DNA of 64,000 nt. It comes from Campanula takesimana. Lineage: Eukaryota > Streptophyta > Magnoliopsida > Asterales > Campanulaceae. The position numbers were made by a program, and so were the translations under genes. How positions within the stretch are numbered: the first letter of the stretch is position 1; the number at the start of each line of letters is the position of its first letter. A model generated the notes under the pieces. The model had not been told where the DNA came from, ran no database searches, and saw only the letters and a program-made list of their open reading frames with translations. Location of the stretch: positions 124,001 to 188,000 of the forward strand of contig JAOWBW010000147.1 of the NCBI GenBank assembly GCA_026119855.1, given 5' to 3'. Of this stretch, positions 57,575-64,000 are shown in pieces.

Positions 57575-58162
57575 CTTATTCCTCCTTTGAAGGCGAGGAT
57601 CATTCACATAAGCTATTCCGCCTTTAAAGGCGAGGTTCATTCATGTCAGCTATTCCGCCTTTGAAGGCAAGGTTCCTTCACGTCAGCTATTCCGCCTTTG
57701 AAAGCGAGGATCCTTCACGACAGCTATTCCGCCTTTGAAGGCAAGGTTCATTCACGTCAGCTATTCCGCCTTTGAAGGCAAGGTTCCTTCACGTCAGCTA
57801 TTCTGCCTTTGAAGGCGAGGATCCTTCACGACAGCTATTCCGTCTTTGAAGGCGAGGTTCATTCACATCAGCTATACCGCCTTTAAAGGCGAGGTTCATT
57901 CACGTCAGCTATTCCGCCTTTAAATGCAAGGTTCCTTCACGTCAGCTATTCCACCTTTAAAGGGGAGGTTCATTCACATCAGCTATTCCGCCTTTAAAGG
58001 CGAGGTTCATTCACGTCAGCTATTCCGCCTTTAAATGCAAGGTTCCTTCACGTCAGCTATTCCGTCTTTGAAGGTGAGATTCCTTTACGACAGCTATTCC
58101 GCCTTTGAAGGCGAGGTTCATTCACGTCAGTTATTCCGCCTTTGAAGGCGATGTTCATTCAC
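57575..58162. repeat. 37-bp satellite, about 15-16 copies
   Basis: The unit is 'cagctattccgcctttgaag' + 'gcgaggttcattcacgt', with g/a variants in the core. Copies are head-to-tail with regular spacing. Confidence 0.96.
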
Positions 58163-58640
58163 TTCATTTACATCCGCCTTTGGGGCGAGGCTGGCGAGAT
58201 CGGGCATGAGGCCTTGGGGATCTCGCTCAGCTCCTTATTGTGGTTTTCATCCGTCTTTGGGACGAAGATGGCGAGATCGGGCATGAGGCCTTGAGGATCT
58301 CGCTCAGCTCCTTATTGTGGTTTTTTCATCCGCCTTTGGGTGAGGCTGGCGAGATCGGGCATGAGGCCTCGTAGATCTCGCGCAGCTTCTTATTATGTTT
58401 CATTTTCCTTTGGGGCGAGACTGGCGAGATCGGGCATGAGGCCTCGTACATCTCGTGCAACTCTTTATTGTGTTTCATCCGCCTTTGGGGCGAGGTTGGC
58501 AAGACTTGGCATGAGGCCTTGTAGATATCGCACAACTCTTTATTGTGCATTCATCCGCCTTTGTGACGAGGCTGGTGAGATCGGGCACTAGTCCCTGAGG
58601 ATCTCGCACAACTCTTTGTTGTATGTTCCGCTTTTGAAGC
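58163..58640. repeat. About 77-bp satellite, six copies plus a partial
   Basis: The unit has 'catccgcctttggggcgagg' followed by 'ctggcgagatcgggcatgag' and 'atctcgcncagctccttatt'. Its first 20 bases are homologous to the core of the 37-bp satellite next to it. Confidence 0.93.
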
Positions 58641-58789
58641 TGAAGTTCGCGAGATCCGTTAAAAGGCTTTGGGGATTTAGCAAAGCTGGCAGTAAAGTTT
58701 GCGAAATCCAGCTTTGGTCCATTCTAACTGGGGATCTTGCGAAAATTGTAACTTGGCTATGTGGCTTGACAAGTTCTGAAAAGAAGGTC

Positions 58790-58813
58790 AAAAAAAAAAA
58801 AAAAAAAAAAAAA
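58790..58813 (+). repeat. Poly(A) tract
   Basis: More than 20 consecutive A's inside the non-coding LTR element. Origin unclear. Confidence 0.9.
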
Positions 58814-59264
58814 GGGGTGACGTCAGGAAGAAATTGCAGAAAAGTGAAAGGCGTAAGCAAATGGGCTCACAATCCTTAGTTCTTTTCATCCTCGAGCTTA
58901 GAGAAGGGAGAACAAGCTTCAAAATTCAATTCACGGTACCTGACTTGCTCGGGTTCATGAATAAGATCTATCGCTGTAAGTAGTCCGGTTGACCATAACA
59001 ATCGAGTTGTATGGGACCCGTTTCGGGCAAAATGACTTGGTAAAAGTGCACCAGCAAAAACACTTATTATTATAATTGAGGATCGGAATTTCGGAGGCGA
59101 CATGGCCAAAAATCATCACTGTGGATCACTTTAATTGGTAAAGCGAATCTTCAGCTCGAAATGATCCAAGTTATTGAAGACTTCTATTCTGAGCAATGTG
59201 ACAGGATTAAAGATTTTCATTATGCGTATTGTTATCTCCTCAACTCGTTCATGAATAAACGAGC

Positions 59265-59283
59265 TAAGGAGTCGGGGGGCTAT
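59265..59283 (+). other. Polypurine tract of the non-coding element
   Basis: 'taaggagtcggggggctat' abuts the 3' LTR. Confidence 0.85.
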
Positions 59284-59618
59284 TGATGTGCCCACAAAAA
59301 TGATATGGTAAATATATTAGCCTTTGGGGGCAAAAAGGTCACCGGATGAATAGGGCTAAGGCCCATTTTCCCTATAAATACAAGGCACCATCCCATTGAA
59401 GAAGGAGATCAATTTCTCACTCCCTTGTCTTTTATGTTTCAGATTTAATGTTCTTGAAGAGAGATGCTGATTCTCAAGTCGGAGGGTTTGCGGGGGGAAA
59501 ACCTCCCCCACCCCTAACGGTGTCTGTTTTCTCAGGTAGTAGGTTGAAGATCCAAGCCGGAGTATCTCTAGACTACAACACGCGGATCGAGGCACGGATC
59601 CATTTTTATGTAACATCA
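59284..59618 (+). repeat. 3' LTR of the non-coding element
   Basis: Pairs with 52929-53265. Confidence 0.94.
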
Positions 59619-59788
59619 CTAGTAATTTGTTTTCCTTGAAATCCAGTATAGTTTCTTTATTCCTCTGGATAATTCATGCTTAAATCCTTTTTGTTTTGTT
59701 GTAAATTTCAGATGATTGTTTAGGTATGAGGAATCAAATTGTCTGTATCATCATCTATCCGAAAATGTCCACAAAGTTGTATGTAATA

Positions 59789-60315
59789 CTCCCACCATCC
59801 CATTACAAGTACTACCTCTGTCCCTAAATGAGTGTCCAAATTTTATTTTAAGGGACATAACTTTTTATACAATTTGGTGGTAAAATTTATATATGATCTT
59901 GTAATCCTCTTTACAAACATTTAGTTTTTGCAAGTATAAAGAGACCGGTGGTTTTGTTTTTTGAAAAAAAAATTATTTAGGGACAAAATTATGATCAAAA
60001 TGGACATTTATTTTGGGACAAATATTTCTTGAAAATGGACACTTACTTAGGGACAGAGGGAGTAATATTTAATGTACGGGGATTAAGGAACATATTATAA
60101 TATTGATAGTAGGGAAAATGTTGCGAGCATAAAAACTAAAGTATGGGAGAGAAACTGAGGTAGAGAATAGTCAGTGAATTATTGTTGTGAGTATGACCGG
60201 TGGGTCCATTGAATAAAGAATTGGTAAAAGTTGGCTATATTGAGTAATCTCACTTATTATGGACATACCTATACTTAAAAGGGAAATAAGTCTCGCTTAT
60301 TATGGACGGAGGGAG
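59789..60315. mobile_element. Stowaway-like MITE 7 (outer), interrupted by MITE 8
   Basis: The outer ends are 'ctcccaccatcccattac' and 'cttattatggacggagggag' with TA flanks. Removing 59812-60062 restores a 276-bp element. The interior has 'ttgttgtgagtatgaccgg', as in MITEs 2 and 9. Confidence 0.8.
59812..60062. mobile_element. Stowaway-like MITE 8 (inner, TSD TA)
   Basis: Ends 'ctacctctgtccctaaatga' and 'acttagggacagagggag', TA flanks. Same subfamily as MITEs 1 and 4, in opposite orientation. Confidence 0.88.
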
Positions 60316-60478
60316 TATAGTACTTCATACATTCTTAAATAATAATGACAGTCACACTACACTTTTTTTTTTTGGTTAATTTAATTAAACTTTTAATGAA
60401 AGATCTAGAAAAAATAAAGATTAAATAATAATTTCGTTCCTAAACTTGGCATTTTTTATTAGTTTGGTCCCTCATGAA
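60316..60478. other. AT-rich spacer
   Basis: Contains a T-tract and 'agtttggtccctcatgaat', a phrase repeated at 61422. Possibly the edge of an older element into which the next one inserted. Confidence 0.4.
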
Positions 60479-60487
60479 TATTTTTTA

Positions 60488-61405
60488 GGGTTAATGACAA
60501 TTTATACCCTAAAGTCATATACCACCCTCCCAACGAACTTTAAAGTTTTTTTTCGCCAGATCAGACCTTGAAGTGTAAAAAAGTCGCCAGTTAAGGCATT
60601 TTTGATGGATTTTGTTAGAAAAGTCAGTTAAGTAGCATGTGTCATGCACGTGATTGACAAAATGGATGGATTTGTAATTGATATCAGCTATTAAGGGCTT
60701 TAGTGAAATTCTTAAAACTTAAAGGGTTAAAAAAAATCAAATGTACAATATTTTTCTCCATATTTAATATATCAATTTTTTTTACCAAAAAATTATAAGT
60801 ACAATTTCAAAATAAATCTCAGATTTGGAATTGATTTAATTAAAAAATTTCAATAAAACCTTTAGTATTTTTAATATATTAAAATTTAAAATTATATGAA
60901 AATTAATCTTTTTGTTTTTGTTTCTTTGTTTTTGTCATTTTTTTATTCGTCTTCATTTATTGTTAATGTAATAATTAGTAAGATTATTTTTTATATATTT
61001 TTAAATTTTAATATATTAAAAATCCTAAAAGTTTTATTGAAATTTTTTAATTTAATCAATTCCAAATCTGAGATTTATTTTTAAATTGTACTTATAAGTT
61101 TTTGCTAAAACAATTTGATATATTAAATATGCAAAAAAATATTGTACATTTGATTTTTTTTTAACCTTTTAAGTTTTAAGAATTTCACTAAAGCCCTTAA
61201 TAGCTGATATCAATTACAAATCCATCCATTTTGTCAATCACGTGCATGGCACATGCTACTTAACTGACTTTTCTAACAAAATCCGTCAAAAAGGCCTTAA
61301 CTGGCGACTTTTTTACACTTCAAGGTCTGATATAGCGAAAAAAAAACTTCAGGGTTCGTTTGGGAGGGTGATATAGGACTTTAGGGTCTAAATTGTCATT
61401 AACCC
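60488..61405. mobile_element. Mutator-like foldback element, TSD TATTTTTTA (9 bp)
   Basis: GGGTTAATGACAATTTATACC and its complement at the right end open terminal inverted repeats of about 400 bp that take up most of the 918-bp element. An exact 9-bp duplication lies at 60479-60487 and 61406-61414. A 9-bp TSD with long inverted repeats is typical of Mutator-like elements. There is no coding capacity. Confidence 0.9.
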
Positions 61406-61414
61406 TATTTTTTA

Positions 61415-61801
61415 TTAGTTTGGTCCCTGATGTTGGCTATTTTTGCCTATATAGTCATTCCGTCTATCCTCGTCAATTTCCAGCGGTTAAATTCGTGTAA
61501 AATGACATCAATGCCCCTGTGGTCTTTTGGTTCCTTAAATTGACATGTTTTATTAATTTGGTCCCCTCATAATACTCATTTAATTAATTTAATTAATTTG
61601 GTCATTCATAATGACTTTCTTTTCCTGTTTGTTCACTCCATATATCCCATCAATTTTTAAGCATTAAAAGATGTGTTATCGTCCATCTATCTTAATCATC
61701 TAAACAAATTAAACTAAAATCACCAATTCATAACTATTAAATATCCATGAAAACAGACTGTGAACTATGAACATAACTTGATAATTTGTGAATAATACAA
61801 C
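61415..61801. other. Spacer between the two Mutator-like elements
   Basis: AT-rich, with 'tttggtccct' phrases that look like remnants of another element. No gene. Confidence 0.4.
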
Positions 61802-62099
61802 TATTTCATAGGGTTAATGACAGATTAGGGCCTCAACTCCAGGGGCGTCTAAAAGGGGCCTGGGTTTTTTTTCCCGCTAGATCAGGGCTCAATATCATAA
61901 TTTTTCGGCAGTTAAGGGCTTTTTGACGGAAATTATTAGAAAAGTCAGTTAAATCGCATGTGCCTCGCACATGATCATAAAAATGGATGGATTTGTAATG
62001 AAAATTTGTCAAAAAGGGTCAAACTGTAAATTTCAAAATTTGAAAGGTTAAATCCGAAAATGCCTAAATCCCTCTCCCCCTTCCCGTAATTCCCCAATT

Positions 62100-62640
62100 C
62101 CAGATCTCTCTCTCTTTCAAAAAAAAAAAAAACACACACACACACACAGTAAATCTCTCATCCTCTCCAAACCCTAACCCCAACCTCACTTGCCGTTTCT
62201 TCTCCGGCAATCTTTCCACCGGCGACCTCTTTCCCGGCCATCCTAACCAGTTACCATCAAGTCCACTCCAGGTTTCGACGCCGAACACCATAGCAACGCC
62301 GCCTCTTTCAAACGCCGGCCATAGATTCCGACGCCGAACACAAACGCCGGCCATAGATTCCGGTGAATCATCACCGCCTTCTCACTCTTTTTGGTCTCCT
62401 TCTTCAATATCCATTCTATCCAGCAACTCCCTTTTTCGAATTTGTGATCAAGCATTTTGAATCTGGGTTTCTTGATCAAGCAAAGGGTTTCTTGATTTTT
62501 GATGTGGAAATTGAATTCTGGGTTCTTGATTTTGATGTGGAAATCGAATTTGGATGTTGTTGGCTGTGGTGGTGGTCTTGCGCCGGACTAGTGGTGGTGT
62601 TTGCAGAGTGATGGGTGGCGGACTGGTGGAAATCCAATCT
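62100..62640. other. Captured host-like sequence inside the Mutator-like element
   Basis: Begins with a CT/CA microsatellite, then has the look of a plant 5' UTR and first exon. A 30-35-bp tandem duplication ('acgccggccatagattccg') is at 62300-62360. No protein family can be recognised in any frame. Confidence 0.5.
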
Positions 62641-62781
62641 GGGTTTTTTCTTTTTTCTTTTTCTTTTTTTTTTCCCGTAAAGATGAAATTTTATGGGAAT
62701 AAATATATACTATTTTTTTTTAAATAGTGATAATTACTTTATGTTGTTTTAAATTTGGTCAATGTAAAAAGTAATTTATTA

Positions 62782-63055
62782 CTCCCTCCGTCTCATCCGA
62801 AATAGGATTCCTGGTCCCGACACGGGGATTAAAGAATAATAATATTTTATTATTAAAAGTTGTTTGAAAAGTAGGCGTTGTGAGTATGAAGGAGAGAGAA
62901 AGTGGGTGAAGAATAATAAATAAATAGTTGTTGTGAGTATGACATGTGGGTCCTACTAACAAAAAAGTAATAAAAGCTTTCCATTTTGGGATGTCCTATT
63001 TCGAGTGAGACACCCAAAATGGCAAAACGTCCTATTTCGAGTGGGACGGAGGGAG
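62782..63055. mobile_element. Stowaway-like MITE 9 in the Mutator-like element
   Basis: Ends 'ctccctccgtctcatccgaa' and 'ttcgagtgggacggagggag'. TA on the left, TG on the right (one mutated base). Confidence 0.86.
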
Positions 63056-63645
63056 TGTTCATAGAATAAAATTTAAATTTATTTATAATTTTCTTAATTT
63101 TAAATTTATTATTTAGAAAATAATCTAAATCCTTTTATATTTAGTATAGCTATTGGATTAATTTTTTTAATAATTTTGATTTGTTTTTAATAAATTTATT
63201 TTATATATGATAATTACTTATTTTATTATATACTTGATTATTTAGAAAAAATATTATTTTTTAGAAAAAATATTTATTTCATTTTTAAACATTTTGAGTT
63301 TCAAAAATTTCACTAAAACCCTTACTAACTAATATCGTTACAAATCCATCCATTATTATGATCACGTGCGAGGCACATGCGATTTAACTGACTTTTCTAA
63401 CGATTTCCGTCAAAAAACCCTTAACTGCCGAAAAAATTATGATATTGAGCCCTGATCTAGCGGAAAAAAAACCCAAGCCCCTTTTAGACGCCCCCTGGAG
63501 TTCAGGCCCTAATCTGTCATTAACCATATTTCATATAACAAAAATCCCTTTTCACAACTTATTTGAAACATTAATAGAAAACTAAACAAAAAAAGATATG
63601 CATAACTCAATTCAATCATAAAAAATAAGCAACAGTGGCTGACTA

Positions 63646-64000
63646 TGTCGTGCCCCGAAAAATTCTAAATTCTATAAATATCAAAATAGCATAATATACA
63701 TCTATAAAATGCTAAATACCGAATCAGGCGCGTGAACTCTGCTATAAAACCAACATAATACCATAAACATGTCGATGACAAAACCACATCAGCTATTGAG
63801 ACTACACCTCAACGAGATTACAACTCGGAGACTATTTACAAGTACGGAAGAAAGAACGACCAATAACATATATATCCAAAAGACAACCGTACTTACATAA
63901 CTCTGTACAACCACGGCCTCACAACAAGAATACACAAAAGCTCCGTAGAGCAACTACCCCAAAAGAGTATAACCTGCTAAGAACAGTCCCACAACATCCG
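63646..64000 (-). repeat. Start of another Ty3-type LTR, truncated by the window
   Basis: TGTCGTGCCCCGAAAAATTC opens a stretch whose composition and terminus resemble the + strand left end of chromovirus B's LTR (TGTCGCGACCCC). It is therefore probably the 3' LTR of a minus-strand element. The second end is outside the window. Confidence 0.5.

Larger units (their letters stand above)
52929..59618 (+). mobile_element. Non-autonomous, minisatellite-rich LTR retrotransposon, TSD CTAGT
   Basis: LTRs of 337 and 335 bp (52929-53265 and 59284-59618) share TGATGTGCCCAC...TAACATCA ends and about 98% identity by eye. The duplication CTAGT is exact at 52924-52928 and 59619-59623. There is a PBS-like site and a purine tract but no gag or pol remnant in 6.0 kb of interior. 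Instead there are four tandem-repeat families and an internal LTR-like junction. The PBS resembles that of the Retand-like element, so a Tat-group helper is plausible. It is LARD-like in organisation. Confidence 0.93.
61811..63526. mobile_element. Mutator-like element with captured GC-rich insert (Pack-MULE-like), TSD TATTTCATA
   Basis: The terminal inverted repeats are about 230 bp (61811-62040 and about 63295-63526) and are related to those of 60488-61405, sharing 'agaaaagtcagttaaatcgc' and 'atggatggatttgtaa'. An exact 9-bp duplication lies at 61802-61810 and 63527-63535. Between the repeats is 62100-62640, CpG-rich and gene-like ('aaaccctaaccccaacctca', 'cttctccggcaatctttcc'), unlike the AT-rich surroundings. 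The last base of the right repeat has changed (ACCA for ACCC). Confidence 0.85.

Noticed and set aside
56180..58640. Possible CRISPR array
   Set aside because: Repeats are directly adjacent with no unique spacers, and the context is a plant retrotransposon.
58616..58879. ORF with a poly-lysine run
   Set aside because: It is a translation of the poly(A) tract.

Overview
This window is nuclear DNA of a flowering plant, very probably a eudicot. The evidence is a three-exon F-box/FBD gene, plant-type Ty3/gypsy and Ty1/copia retrotransposons, TA-flanked Stowaway-like MITEs, a Helitron terminus, Mutator-like and hAT-like elements, L1-type LINE debris and a stretch of chloroplast DNA. The species cannot be named from sequence alone. 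Almost everything except one host gene is mobile DNA, much of it nested, and many boundaries are fixed by perfect target-site duplications (TSDs).

Layout. 1-2010: edge-truncated Ogre/Tat-like LTR. 2166-6811: decayed Ty1/copia element with only its 3' LTR. 7549-9673: solo Ty3 LTR (TSD ATATA). About 10547-12837: non-autonomous Helitron loaded with five MITEs and an AT-rich repeat. 13098-13584: hAT-like MITE. 13593-15396: remnants of two LINEs. 15397-26528: 11.1-kb chromovirus 'A' (Tekay/Del type, + strand, TSD GTTAT), inserted in the RNase H region of one LINE, whose 5' part resumes at 26534-28506. 28507-28999: upstream region of the F-box gene. 29000-50833: Retand-like Tat retrotransposon (- strand, TSD GAAAC) that carries an antisense intron-containing gene and is split by chromovirus 'B' (36655-45770, - strand, TSD GGTGT). 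50842-52502: intact F-box/FBD gene. 52929-59618: non-coding LTR element (TSD CTAGT) packed with four minisatellite families. 59789-60315: MITE inside a MITE. 60488-61405 and 61811-63526: two Mutator-like elements of one family (9-bp TSDs), the second resembling a Pack-MULE. 63646-64000: start of another LTR.

Most notable points: (1) a complete chloroplast psbM gene lies between gag and pol of chromovirus B; (2) 21.8 kb of nested retrotransposons separates the F-box start codon from its upstream sequence by only a few bases, leaving the coding exons intact; (3) the Retand-like element carries antisense genes with TATA-like sequences and introns; (4) the non-coding LTR element holds several tandem-repeat families that share a core, plus an internal second PPT/LTR junction.

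The three-level stack at 29000-50833 (gene, then Tat element, then chromovirus) agrees with LTR divergences counted by eye: about 1.3% for the Tat element and about 0.6% for chromovirus B inside it. All autonomous elements carry stops or frameshifts in gag-pol, so none looks able to move on its own proteins.
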